Shown here one piece after another: positions 44,917-53,038 of a DNA stretch of 64,000 nt; position 1 is the first letter of the stretch; each line of letters starts with the position of its first letter. The position numbers and the translations under genes were made by a program. Under the pieces are notes generated by a model. It saw nothing but the letters and a program-made list of their open reading frames with translations. It was not told the DNA's origin and did not search any database. This DNA is from an uncultured Clostridia bacterium (GTDB lineage: Bacteria > Bacillota > Clostridia > Oscillospirales > Acutalibacteraceae). The stretch is from the NCBI GenBank assembly GCA_947589575.1, contig CANQBM010000002.1, forward strand, positions 186,001 to 250,000. Direction: 5' to 3'.

Positions 44917-45491
44917 TTATTTTCCTTTCTTCCTATACCTATAAGCTTAACAATCACAGGTGAAAGAATAATATTTACGACAAGCTCGAATATAAAGTTC
45001 ATACCCACAAGACCTACAATCATATAGGTTCCTACAGATGAACCAAAGCCTGCTCCCTCTGCCCACTGTTTTATGGTATCCATAAAGAAAACCGAGCATC
45101 CCAAAAGAAATACACCTGTATTAGCTACCGGGCATACAACTGCAGCTGCAACTGTTGCGGCTGTCTTGTTTTTCTTTTCAATGAGACTGTAAACTAAACC
45201 GGCAGCCAGGCCTGCAAGTAAGCCCTTTAAAAGTACGGTTATAACTGTTCCGGCAGGATTAACCGCTAAAAACGCAGCCGCATCTCCTGACAAAAGAACT
45301 GTAACACCGAAGGCTAAACCAAGCCATGCGCCCGACCATTTACCATATAGCGCCGCGCCGACTACTATTGGAATAAGTACAAGCGAGATTGAAAAAGGAC
45401 CGAATTTGATAAAGCTTCCCAAAAGCTGCAATACTACAACTATAGCTGTAAACAAACCGACCCCGGCAATTTTTTTTGTGTTTTTGTTCAT
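44913..45491 (-). CDS. ECF transporter S component, probably for pantothenate
   Basis: Substrate-binding membrane subunit of an energy-coupling-factor importer. 192 residues with about six helices; VGLFTAIVVVLQLLG, FSISLVLIPIVVGAALYGKWSGAWLG and VANTGVFLLG are typical of S components. Overlap with coaX (ATGA) makes pantothenate the likely substrate, since other S components of this size take other vitamins. The shared ATPases and T component are not in this window. Preceded by a promoter and a structured leader. Confidence 0.85.
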   Translation of the reverse strand: MNKNTKKIAGVGLFTAIVVVLQLLGSFIKFGPFSISLVLIPIVVGAALYGKWSGAWLGLAFGVTVLLSGDAAAFLAVNPAGTVITVLLKGLLAGLAAGLVYSLIEKKNKTAATVAAAVVCPVANTGVFLLGCSVFFMDTIKQWAEGAGFGSSVGTYMIVGLVGMNFIFELVVNIILSPVIVKLIGIGRKENK

Positions 45492-45594
45492 ATTAAATTT
45501 TCCTTTCTGCTACTGTTCCTGGGCGTCGCCGTAAAACACAAAATAAAATACGGCTTAGCCCGACAAATAATTATTTTTGTCGCGGATACAATGC
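45492..45594 (-). promoter_or_regulatory. Structured leader of the ECF-coaX operon
   Basis: Between the predicted transcription start and the ECF ATG the transcript folds into a hairpin GACAAA/TTTGTC and a longer element: GGGC and GCCC enclose TAA/GAC and then GCCGTA/TACGGC. No described riboswitch class was recognised. A ligand-sensing role (pantothenate or CoA) is a suggestion. Confidence 0.5.
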
Positions 45595-45601
45595 GTATAG
45601 T

Positions 45602-45630
45602 ATTATATTACATTAAATGAACAATGTAAA
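45602..45630 (-). promoter_or_regulatory. Promoter of the ECF-coaX operon
   Basis: TTTACA (45630-45625), 17 bases, TATAAT (45607-45602) on the minus strand, immediately after the terminator of the phage operon. Confidence 0.82.
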
Positions 45631-45631
45631 G

Positions 45632-45661
45632 AAAAAAGCACTCCAAAATTTAGGAGTGCTC
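45632..45661 (-). terminator. Terminator of the phage-like operon
   Basis: AGCACTCC pairs with GGAGTGCT around a seven-base loop, with TTTTTT following on the minus strand, ten bases after the fibre gene stop. Confidence 0.88.
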
Positions 45662-45671
45662 ATATTTTTTA

Positions 45672-46154
45672 TCATCTGAACATTACATAATGGTAAGCTA
45701 CGCTCGATTCATTAAGATTTGAATATTCGTTTGCTGTCATTGCTGTTACGCTCTGGTTAACCGTAAAACTCTTTCTGTCATCGTTAAGTTTAACACCGAG
45801 CGAATTTGCAAAAAATCCGAAAAATCCGAAATAGTTATTCTTTTTAGAATCGGAAAACCGGGCAACGGTTATGGTTCTGTTGTTTGCAAAGACAAAGCCT
45901 ATTCTCGCTTCAAAAGGGCAGTTTGTTTTAATAACCCTCGATGTCGTGCCGTCACCGTAATACATACCCGTAAACATATAATTGTTCCATTTGTCCCTTT
46001 CGCTTTGCTCAATATGTACTACCGTGTCCTCCGTGTGCTCGGTAATCGCTCTTTCAATGATTTCGTTATCAGTATTAAAATCAATTCTTTCAGGCTTGTC
46101 AGAGCCTATCCAGCTGTTCAGATTCAATTTTTTTGTTTTGTTTGTACTGCTCAT
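45672..46154 (-). CDS. Putative tail fibre / receptor-binding protein
   Basis: 160 residues. The N-terminal part (LNLNSWIGSDKPERIDFN, HTEDTVVHIEQSERDKWN) is the sort of sequence found at the base of tail fibres in Clostridia phages; the C-terminal 100 residues are beta-rich and unrecognised. Last gene of the phage operon, in the place of the fibre gene (XkdV in PBSX), but much shorter. Function is inferred from place and the N-terminal motif. Confidence 0.68.
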   Translation of the reverse strand: MSSTNKTKKLNLNSWIGSDKPERIDFNTDNEIIERAITEHTEDTVVHIEQSERDKWNNYMFTGMYYGDGTTSRVIKTNCPFEARIGFVFANNRTITVARFSDSKKNNYFGFFGFFANSLGVKLNDDRKSFTVNQSVTAMTANEYSNLNESSVAYHYVMFR

Positions 46155-46169
46155 TTTTCCCTCCGTAAG

Positions 46170-46727
46170 TTATTCTAAAGTGTCAAGAACATCAAAGCTG
46201 AGTTTTAAATTGTCGTAATCCTCAAAAAGATACGGCGAAGAATCCCAGTAATCAAAATCCATGCCGTTTCCGCCGAATGAAACGACGGTACAGGGCAGTA
46301 AATACTTTTCAAGAATCTTACCGAGCGCGGAAAGTATGCCGATATTGCCTTTTATTGAACCTCTTATTGTAATTCTGAAATTATCGACTGTCATTGAAAA
46401 GCCTTTTGCAAGTCCCTCAATTTCATCTGTCATAGTGCCGAAAACATAGTCGCCGTACCGCTGACTTAGTCCTTCTTTTATGAGGCGATGCTTTTCACTG
46501 TCGCTGAGACTGCCGTCAATTCCCAAAAGTTCGCAGAAAAGCGAAAGCCCTATTCCCGATGCGGTATCTGCAAAAATCTGACTGAAAATCAAATCCAGCT
46601 TGTTTTGCAAAGCGCTTATTGCCGTACAATATGCCATAAGTTCGCCTTTTTCGCTCGTACCGTCTCCAGCAGAAACGCCGAGCTTTTCAAACAATGCCGA
46701 AAGTCTTAAATAAATTTCATCATTCAT
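46170..46727 (-). CDS. Baseplate protein of the gpI / Mu gp48 (YmfQ, DUF2313) type
   Basis: 185 residues. The pattern FCELLGIDG, RLIKEGLSQRYGDYVFGTMTDEIEG and the middle stretch MTVDNFRITIRGSIK fit the baseplate wedge protein that follows J in Mu- and PBSX-like phages. It overlaps the J gene by eight bases. It would hold fibres at the baseplate edge. Confidence 0.78.
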   Translation of the reverse strand: MNDEIYLRLSALFEKLGVSAGDGTSEKGELMAYCTAISALQNKLDLIFSQIFADTASGIGLSLFCELLGIDGSLSDSEKHRLIKEGLSQRYGDYVFGTMTDEIEGLAKGFSMTVDNFRITIRGSIKGNIGILSALGKILEKYLLPCTVVSFGGNGMDFDYWDSSPYLFEDYDNLKLSFDVLDTLE

Positions 46728-47793
46728 TAAAGCAGTTCACCACCAGCTTTTCAAGATGAAGACAGCTCTTGCTTTCGCAGGGAACAACCTCGCCGAACGC
46801 CTCATTTGAATATACATTAAAACTGCTTATTCCCTCAAGCGAAAGCATTTTTTTTGATATTGTGTTAAGTATAAGCGCTCTTCCTATTCTGCACGCCGAG
46901 CAAAACTCCCTGACAGTATCTTCTATTTGATTTTTTATCTCTTCTTTGTTAAAACCCGCGCGTATATCCGCTTCAACCGTTATTGAAAAATTCTGAAGCT
47001 GAGCCACCTGAACATCAACGTCCGCGCCTGTAAGCTCGCTTATCCCTATCGCGTTTTTTATCTGCTCTGACTGCGCGGATGAAAGCGAATTTGTTTTTGT
47101 TGCCACAATAGCAACAATTTTGCCGGGATTTTGAGCGTTCGGTATATAACAATCTGTTACAAAATCGAGCATCATAACGACATTTTCAATCGACTGAGTG
47201 CTGACTCCGTTTGCGGAAATTGAATAATGCTTCATAATTCTGTCTCTGAATGAGCTGTCGCTCTCATCATCATAACCGCCCGAAAATGCAGATTCGTTTC
47301 TTACACCGCTTACGCCGACGGGCGCGTTGACCATAACCGTTATTTCACCGGCATCTGCATTATAATCATATCCCGTCTCAAGCGCCTGCGCTTTTACGCA
47401 GACACTTGTTTCGCCGGCATTTATCATGCTTTCCTCAACAGTCGCATACTGAAGATAAGGTGAATTTTCAGCGGAACAAACAGTATTTTTACCGATTAGG
47501 ATTTTTTCCAAAGCCGGCTCGTCAACATAAAACGTCAGTACTCCTTGCGCCTTTGAGGCTGTTTTTCTTAAACAATTTCTCACTGCGCCGTGTTCATCCA
47601 AATGTCCGCCTGTCGCTGTCTGAATAAAGGCTTGCCTGAATATGTAATCACCATAGCAGGAAAGAGCAAACAGTTCACTTGCAACCGCCTCAAATCTTTT
47701 TGAAACCGCGGAGTTTTCATCAACCCTTTCACCGCACGCGCTAAAATACGCATTTTTCATACCTTCAAGTATTTCTTCATACGTTTTATTCAT
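46720..47793 (-). CDS. Baseplate J / Mu gp47-like protein
   Basis: 357 residues. GGHLDEHGAVRNCLRKTAS, the beta-rich middle with SGGYDDESDSSFRDRIM and the DCYIPNAQNPGKIVAIVA segment are hallmarks of baseplate J. It forms the wedge core in contractile tails. It overlaps the gp25-like gene by four bases (ATGA) and DUF2313 by eight. Confidence 0.9.
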   Translation of the reverse strand: MNKTYEEILEGMKNAYFSACGERVDENSAVSKRFEAVASELFALSCYGDYIFRQAFIQTATGGHLDEHGAVRNCLRKTASKAQGVLTFYVDEPALEKILIGKNTVCSAENSPYLQYATVEESMINAGETSVCVKAQALETGYDYNADAGEITVMVNAPVGVSGVRNESAFSGGYDDESDSSFRDRIMKHYSISANGVSTQSIENVVMMLDFVTDCYIPNAQNPGKIVAIVATKTNSLSSAQSEQIKNAIGISELTGADVDVQVAQLQNFSITVEADIRAGFNKEEIKNQIEDTVREFCSACRIGRALILNTISKKMLSLEGISSFNVYSNEAFGEVVPCESKSCLHLEKLVVNCFNE

Positions 47794-48071
47794 ATTTCAA
47801 TACTCACCTGCCTGTTTTCATTGTTAATCATTACTGTAAAAACAGCGTTTTTATTATTTAACTGAGCGCTTTTTATATATACCCCGTCCATACCGTTTAC
47901 TGCCTGCCTTGCGTAGCAGAGTAATCTTTCAGAATCAATAATATTTTTGTTTCTTATTATATGGCTTCCGTAATTCTTGTCAGGATAAAATTCTCCGCGC
48001 GGACAAAGCAGCGCCGTAACGCAATCGTATAGAACAGAGTTTACGGAAAGCTCGCAATTACTCATCGGCAA
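47790..48071 (-). CDS. gp25/W-like baseplate wedge protein
   Basis: 93 residues. CPRGEFYPDKNYGSHI followed by ARQAVNGMDGVYI fits the small baseplate protein (T4 gp25, P2 W, Mu gp46) that starts sheath assembly, though it is short and divergent. Its place between spike and J supports this. It would normally touch the sheath, which is not encoded in the element. Confidence 0.72.
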   Translation of the reverse strand: MPMSNCELSVNSVLYDCVTALLCPRGEFYPDKNYGSHIIRNKNIIDSERLLCYARQAVNGMDGVYIKSAQLNNKNAVFTVMINNENRQVSIEI

Positions 48072-48414
48072 TCACCCCGTCTCTGTTTATTTCAAGGCCG
48101 TTTATTATTACACTTCCGTTTTCTTTTAAATAAACATATGCCCCTGATGATGATTTAATCATTATTTCGCCGGCAGCGATTTCGTCAATATTCATAAGCG
48201 TGCCGATTGCCGCCTGATGACCGTCGCTTTTTGCCAGCAGCATTTCTTCTCCGGCTGGCAGGGAAAAGAAATAGCCGTATGGAGAATATATACTGATATT
48301 TCTTTCCGTGCCCGTTGATACCGCCTCAACCTGGCCGTTGCTGTTAAGCGTGCTTTTACCCGTCTGCACCGCCGGAGTGTCCTTTGCTTTTGCAATCTGC
48401 CTGCTAATCCACAT
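48058..48414 (-). CDS. Baseplate spike protein, gpV / Mu gp45 type
   Basis: 118 residues. The OB-fold-like ISIYSPYGYFFSLPAGEEMLL, GTLMNIDEIAAGEIMIKSSS and GAYVYLKENGSVIING repeats match the phage baseplate assembly domain of Mu gp45 and forms the membrane-piercing spike. It lacks the His-rich metal-binding tip of longer spikes. It overlaps the hub gene by 11 bases and gp25 by 14. Confidence 0.78.
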   Translation of the reverse strand: MWISRQIAKAKDTPAVQTGKSTLNSNGQVEAVSTGTERNISIYSPYGYFFSLPAGEEMLLAKSDGHQAAIGTLMNIDEIAAGEIMIKSSSGAYVYLKENGSVIINGLEINRDGVIADE

Positions 48415-49354
48415 ATGTTATCTCCTTTAAATCAATTTCTTTTTTTAGCGTCAAGCGTGTAAGCTTTCCCCTTTCATCACTTGTATATTTTTTCTCAACT
48501 AATATGTAATCCTCAAAATCACCTATTTTTGAATTATATGAAAAGCGCTGATACAGCTTTTCCGAAACATAGCCGGCCACCGTTACTTCAAGTATTTTAT
48601 AGCTTTCAAATGATGCCTTAAGCCGTTCATAAACCGCGTATTCCCTCTGCCACTGCGGAAGTGAAGTAAGATTTACATACTGTCTTCTCTCATTAAGTCT
48701 TAAATCATCTTTAACCTGCGCCTTTGTATGCAGCTTATAACCGGCTGATGACGAGGTACGTTTAAATAGTATTTCAGACAGAGGTTCACTCCTGTTTATG
48801 ACAGAACAGGCAGATAAAATTTTGTATGAATTAAGAACTTTTATATCGCTGCTTTTTTCATAAAGTTTAATAGTATTTTGAGGCGTAACATATATTTCTC
48901 CTCCGTCAGTAAGAGATACAAACTGTCCTATCGCCCCAAAGCACGAGGTTCCCTTTGTCACCTCATACTTATCATCGCTTTTAATAAAGGGAAGCTTACA
49001 TTCAAATCCAAGAGGCTTCGCAAATGTAAAGCAAAGCTGATTTGCCGTCGGTTTGTTATATGTAAACGGCTGAGCCTCATTGTCAACCAAAATCGACGCT
49101 GATGACCTTGCGTAAAAATAGATTTCAAAGCCTTTGCTATCCTCTTTTGTTCTTTGACTGTCACAGTAACCGTTAAATAACAGAATTGAATTTTCATACA
49201 CCTTAACCGTCACTATTTCGCCGATAGTAGCGCCGCTTTTAAAAACAGCCGAAAAGCAGTCGCAGGCAGCGCCGACAGTCTGGTTAAAATTAAACTCAAT
49301 TAAATTTTCAAGCTCATACTCCTTGTCATCAATGGTATTAACAATAATTTTCAT
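48404..49354 (-). CDS. Baseplate hub protein, gpD / XkdQ-like
   Basis: 316 residues. Beta-rich start with FNQTVGAACDCFSAVF and GEIVTVKVYENSILLFNGYC, then YFYARSSASILVDNEA, characteristic of the hub (T4 gp27, P2 D, PBSX XkdQ) that joins tail tube to spike. The C-terminal LVEKKYTSDERGKLTRLTL ends the family domain. It overlaps the LysM gene by four bases. Confidence is moderate to good from motif and place. Confidence 0.78.
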   Translation of the reverse strand: MKIIVNTIDDKEYELENLIEFNFNQTVGAACDCFSAVFKSGATIGEIVTVKVYENSILLFNGYCDSQRTKEDSKGFEIYFYARSSASILVDNEAQPFTYNKPTANQLCFTFAKPLGFECKLPFIKSDDKYEVTKGTSCFGAIGQFVSLTDGGEIYVTPQNTIKLYEKSSDIKVLNSYKILSACSVINRSEPLSEILFKRTSSSAGYKLHTKAQVKDDLRLNERRQYVNLTSLPQWQREYAVYERLKASFESYKILEVTVAGYVSEKLYQRFSYNSKIGDFEDYILVEKKYTSDERGKLTRLTLKKEIDLKEITYVD

Positions 49355-49857
49355 CTAATTGCCACCCTGCTTCCCTGCGGTATATCAAACGGAGATTTAA
49401 AATCATTGAGCCTCATAATTTCATTTACGGATACATCGCATCTGTTTGCGATTTCAAAAGCGTTTTCGTTTTTTTCCGCATAAGTGTATTTAAAAAGCCT
49501 TTCGGCTTTTCTGCCGGAGCAATCCTCAGTAAATTCAAAGAAGTATAAAATTGAATTTCTTTTCGTATTTTTGCTGAATTTGAATTCAGTAAAATACGCT
49601 TTAACAGGCGGTGCGGACGGCACAAACAGCCATCCTGATTTTTTGCTTTTAAGAAGATTTTGAAGATATGAACAGTATTCCTGCGCGCTGTCCGCGAAAA
49701 ATTCTCCTTCGCCTGTGATTTTAACAGGATTTACAGATATATTTTCAACCGCACTGTTTTCGTCAAACACCGGCTTGCTGCAACAATTTGACGACGATAA
49801 AAATTCTATGCTGGCGGGATTTGCGGGAAACTCAAAATTTTTATACTTAAGCCTCAT
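49351..49857 (-). CDS. LysM-containing phage structural protein (XkdP-like)
   Basis: 168 residues: an N-terminal beta-rich domain of about 110 residues and a C-terminal LysM-like fold (ENAFEIANRCDVSVNEIMRLNDF ... IPQGSRVAIR read in two pieces). XkdP in PBSX and gpX in P2 have this plan and sit between the tape measure and the hub. Here it directly follows a 29-codon ORF instead of a tape measure. Confidence 0.75.
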   Translation of the reverse strand: MRLKYKNFEFPANPASIEFLSSSNCCSKPVFDENSAVENISVNPVKITGEGEFFADSAQEYCSYLQNLLKSKKSGWLFVPSAPPVKAYFTEFKFSKNTKRNSILYFFEFTEDCSGRKAERLFKYTYAEKNENAFEIANRCDVSVNEIMRLNDFKSPFDIPQGSRVAIR

Positions 49858-49947
49858 TTAATCCCCTCCGACGCTCTTATCATACCTCTTTTGATCAAGT
49901 CTTATTATCTCGCTCACCTGTTCGGCAATATTAATTTCTTCATTCAC
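49858..49947 (-). CDS. 29-codon ORF where sheath, tube and tape-measure genes would lie
   Basis: GTG start preceded by GAGGTGG, touching the stop of the connector gene, and ending in TAA directly before the ATG of the LysM gene. The product starts MNEEINIAEQVSEIIRLDQK and is hydrophilic and helical. It is in the right frame and spacing to be translated by coupling. It may be a small assembly factor or the leftover end of a lost gene. Confidence 0.5.
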   Translation of the reverse strand: MNEEINIAEQVSEIIRLDQKRYDKSVGGD

Positions 49948-50352
49948 TTAAACCACCTCAATTTCATCATTAAAGGTAAATACCGTTTTTAACACATAAG
50001 CAGACGTGTTTACATCAACCGTAATTCTCTCTGCCGAAACCGATAGAATATTATAAATACTAAGGCATTTGCAAAGCCTTGAAAAAATTTCGCCCGCCCT
50101 GCTGTTTTCTGTTTTAATCGGAATAAAAATATCTGCAAAAACCGACACGTCTCCGTCACGGTTGCTGTCGTCAACACTTGATGATGAAAGACTGATTTTG
50201 TCCAGTCCGAACGCCACCGTTTCAACTCCTATCCGAGTCGGCGCAATAGTACAGGGATATGCTTTAATCAGCTTTATATCCGAGAAATAACTATCTTCAC
50301 TTATCACTTTAATCAAATTATCAATTAGGCTCTCAATTTTCACCCGTATCAT
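49948..50352 (-). CDS. Putative tail-terminator / head-tail joining protein
   Basis: 134 residues with alternating strands; DSNRDGDVSVFADIFIPIKT in the middle. It is the third small gene after the capsid, the usual place of the tail terminator or neck protein in PBSX-like phages (XkdJ region). Family could not be fixed from motifs. It overlaps the preceding connector by 20 bases. Confidence 0.58.
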   Translation of the reverse strand: MIRVKIESLIDNLIKVISEDSYFSDIKLIKAYPCTIAPTRIGVETVAFGLDKISLSSSSVDDSNRDGDVSVFADIFIPIKTENSRAGEIFSRLCKCLSIYNILSVSAERITVDVNTSAYVLKTVFTFNDEIEVV

Positions 50353-50689
50353 CTCCCGTAAAGCGTTTTAAAATTCCCGTATAATAAATAACCTCTTTGC
50401 CGAAAAAAACCGCGTCTGCGCGCTTAAACTCATAGCGCTCATTGTCAACAAGCAAAACCGCGTTGTTTGTAAGCGATGTTATATCGTGGTTATACGGTCC
50501 TATATAAAGATAATACTCGTCACCGCTCACTCCGAGTTCAGTATATTTCGGCTCAAATGCAGTGCTTTTCTTTCTCCATAAATGTGAAATTACGGCTCTG
50601 ACAGGCGTGGAAATCCATTCGCCGTCTTTTAAATAAACGCACCTTCCCGCTTTGTCAAGCTGTTTTTTAATTACATTAGCTTTGTCCAT
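50333..50689 (-). CDS. Putative head-closure protein
   Basis: 118 residues, starting at the ATG (50689) that overlaps the stop of the previous gene. Beta-rich, with KYTELGVSGDEYYLYIGPYNHDI and RYEFKRADAVFF, a pattern like the head-closure/stopper proteins (gp16-like) that plug the portal. Assignment mainly from position. Confidence 0.6.
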   Translation of the reverse strand: MDKANVIKKQLDKAGRCVYLKDGEWISTPVRAVISHLWRKKSTAFEPKYTELGVSGDEYYLYIGPYNHDITSLTNNAVLLVDNERYEFKRADAVFFGKEVIYYTGILKRFTGDDTGEN

Positions 50690-50690
50690 A

Positions 50691-51044
50691 TCACACCGCC
50701 TTAAACGCAAAAGCGGCGCTTTGCAGTAAATCCCCGCAGTTTTTCAGCGCCATATTCAAAAGCGCCTTTGCCCTTGACACAGAGGATGTGTCCTTTGTAT
50801 AGGATACATCCCCTGCTTTAAATGAGGTTATATCGTCATTATCCGAAATTAAAACAATCTGATAATACGCTCTCATAGCACACAGATTAACAATACGCAC
50901 GTCGTTTTTATCCTCGGGATTTTTAAGTTGCGACGCAACGCAGGCTATCGCGTTGTTTATGTAGGATTCATACTCACTGATTTCCTCTTCACCGCAATTC
51001 AAAGCCTTCATAAGCTCGTCTTTAACTAAGCTGTAATTTGTCAT
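50691..51044 (-). CDS. Head-tail connector (gp6/XkdH-like)
   Basis: 117 residues, mainly helical: NCGEEEISEYESYINNAIACV, VRIVNLCAMRAYYQIVLI, then SVSRAKALLNMALKNC, like the adaptor proteins that ring the portal. First gene after the capsid. Twelve bases separate them. Confidence 0.66.
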   Translation of the reverse strand: MTNYSLVKDELMKALNCGEEEISEYESYINNAIACVASQLKNPEDKNDVRIVNLCAMRAYYQIVLISDNDDITSFKAGDVSYTKDTSSVSRAKALLNMALKNCGDLLQSAAFAFKAV

Positions 51045-51056
51045 ATCCGTATTCCT

Positions 51057-52055
51057 TTAATCACTCGATTTGCTGATAACGGTAGCCGCGTCGCTGTATA
51101 TGGTTGAAAAGCCTGTGATGGTAGAAATCGTCGCTCTCTCAAGCTGACGGTCAATAAGTTTATCAAATTCAGTAATAATTCCGCCTGCTTGTACTTTTTC
51201 AATCATATAATTCTTATCAAACGCAAGTAGCGCATTATTAGGAATTGATGAAGAGATAAATGTCTCTGAGCCAAACGGCGTAATCATATTGCCGGACGCG
51301 TAAAAATCAAGACCCGCAAACGAATCTCTGAACTCTGTCATAAAGAGTATTTTTGCGAGCACACTCTGATTAACAATCATTGTAGTCATTTGATACGGAC
51401 TGAAGAATGCCCATAAATTAACTAAATCGGCGTATGAAATAGCGTTTGTCTGAAGAGATTTGGCAATAATATTTTCATCATTGATAATCGTGTTAATCGC
51501 CTGTTCAAATTCACTGTTTGAAATGCAGGTTCCTATATGCTTAAGAGCCGTGGTAAATAAATCAAGCTTTTGGAATTTAATTGCTTCATATGATGTAACA
51601 ATCATCTTTCCGTGCTTTTTAAGTTTAGTAAGCTTTTCATTAAGCTTGATTGTCAGTTCGGGAAGCGCCGCGCCCTCGGCTACCTCTGAAAGTTCAAAGT
51701 CTTTTTTTAAATTTTGGGTAGAAATTGACCTGTAATCCATACTGTCAATTTCAGTTGTAGTTGCAATGATTTTTTCAACTTTGTTATTTCCCATTACGCC
51801 GAGTTTTACCGCTCTTGAAACATATTCGGGAAAGAGTGCTGACGAATCAGTGGTTGCAAAAAATTTTGATACGGGGTCCGAATTAGAACCGGAAACCTTA
51901 ATATCAAATCTTTTAAGCTGTCTTTCATATGCGTCAAGCCCTTCAAGCGAAGTACCTTTGTAATTCTCCGAAGGGTCAAGCTCCTCAAGCGCCTGAGTAA
52001 ATGATTTTCCGGTAGTGTAAAGTCCTTTTTCAAGTTTAATGTTATCAAATGCCAT
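51057..52055 (-). CDS. Major capsid protein (HK97 fold, XkdG-like)
   Basis: 332 residues. The order of helices and strands, with FEQAINTIINDENIIAKSL in the spine region and a C-terminal P/A-domain stretch (FDKLIDRQLERATISTITG), fits phage major capsids, and the gene lies after the protease as in PBSX. Sequence GKMIVTSYEAIKFQ is typical of the E-loop/spine junction. The initial ribosome site is AGGAGG. It should form the head shell. Confidence 0.82.
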   Translation of the reverse strand: MAFDNIKLEKGLYTTGKSFTQALEELDPSENYKGTSLEGLDAYERQLKRFDIKVSGSNSDPVSKFFATTDSSALFPEYVSRAVKLGVMGNNKVEKIIATTTEIDSMDYRSISTQNLKKDFELSEVAEGAALPELTIKLNEKLTKLKKHGKMIVTSYEAIKFQKLDLFTTALKHIGTCISNSEFEQAINTIINDENIIAKSLQTNAISYADLVNLWAFFSPYQMTTMIVNQSVLAKILFMTEFRDSFAGLDFYASGNMITPFGSETFISSSIPNNALLAFDKNYMIEKVQAGGIITEFDKLIDRQLERATISTITGFSTIYSDAATVISKSSD

Positions 52056-52069
52056 AACTGTTTTTCCTC

Positions 52070-53038
52070 CTAAATTTTATAATTTGAATGAACGTTGTTT
52101 GATTTCTGTGATTTTTCCGGTTTGAGCTGTAATGATATATCACCGCTTGCGTTAGTTTTCAAAAACGCTTTTTTAAATGACAAAAGCTCCTTGGTAGTCA
52201 TAACCTGTGCAACACCGCTGAAAATATTTAAATCCATATCCGGCATAGCCTTTGCGCAAAGACCTACAACTTCATTTGTAAGATTTTTCTTGTATTCTCT
52301 GCCAAGAACTGCCTCCTCGTTCAGACTGTCAATATGATTTAAAATTTCGTCAGCCTGGATTTTTGAAAGTGTTACGCTGCTGTTACAGCTCTTAAGTGTA
52401 TTAATAATATCTGTCATATTTGCATCTTCCTTTTTAAAATTAAATGACTTTGTTACTCCTGCCTCACGTTGGGCAGGAACGGCTACAAAGCTGAATTCAT
52501 AGGCGTCTTTAACATCCGAAAGAACAGAATATGCAGTCTTTCCTTTATATTCATGTCCTCCGATATGCTCGCAAACCACGCTCCTTTTGTCACATCCGCA
52601 AATTGAGCAAGTGCTTTTTGCAAGAGAGCAGGATACGGAAACCTCTTTCTTTATTCCTGCTTCAATATCGGTTATAAGGGGCATATTTTCATCGCTTTTA
52701 ACCATATACGCCTTTGCCTTAAGCTGATAAAAATCTTCTCCGTCCGCAGTTTTCTTTCCCTCAACTTTTTCAAGCCAGGTGTCAAAAATTCTTGCCTTCT
52801 GGTCTGTTGCTCTCATCGAGTGATCAAATATTCCCGTCTTGCCTAAAAATTTTTCTTTAAGCTGTTCCAATGCCTGAACTGAAAACTTTTCATAATCTCT
52901 GTCTATATCGTTATTGCACAGCGCAACGCTGAACACATAAAGGCTGTCTTCGTTAAAATCACTTCTTGTAAAACTGTTGATTTTTTCCAAATCAGTATTT
53001 TTTGGTGAAATACTTTTTTCAACATATCCAACTGTCAT
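52070..53038 (-). CDS. Prohead protease/scaffold (XkdF-like) with a zinc-knuckle-like insert
   Basis: 322 residues. The protease part has a candidate His (GIFDHSMRA, His73) and Ser (KEVSVSC, Ser134/136) of the herpes-type capsid protease fold, and ends FVAVPAQREAG. Between them sits CSICGCDKRSVVCEHIGGH (Cys144, 147, 149, 156 and His158), a probable metal site, as in XkdF-like proteins. The C-terminal third is helical and may be the scaffold. It overlaps the portal gene by four bases. Confidence 0.78.
   Translation of the reverse strand: MTVGYVEKSISPKNTDLEKINSFTRSDFNEDSLYVFSVALCNNDIDRDYEKFSVQALEQLKEKFLGKTGIFDHSMRATDQKARIFDTWLEKVEGKKTADGEDFYQLKAKAYMVKSDENMPLITDIEAGIKKEVSVSCSLAKSTCSICGCDKRSVVCEHIGGHEYKGKTAYSVLSDVKDAYEFSFVAVPAQREAGVTKSFNFKKEDANMTDIINTLKSCNSSVTLSKIQADEILNHIDSLNEEAVLGREYKKNLTNEVVGLCAKAMPDMDLNIFSGVAQVMTTKELLSFKKAFLKTNASGDISLQLKPEKSQKSNNVHSNYKI

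Noticed and set aside
44156-44944. A 262-codon plus-strand open frame
   Set aside because: It is antisense to coaX, whose kinase motifs and ribosome site are clear; the reverse frame has no family motifs and is Ser/Pro/Ile-biased like a mirror of a coding strand.
45492-45594. Tetrahydrofolate, preQ1 or cobalamin riboswitch before the ECF gene
   Set aside because: Conserved bases of those classes were looked for and not found; only unassigned structure is claimed.
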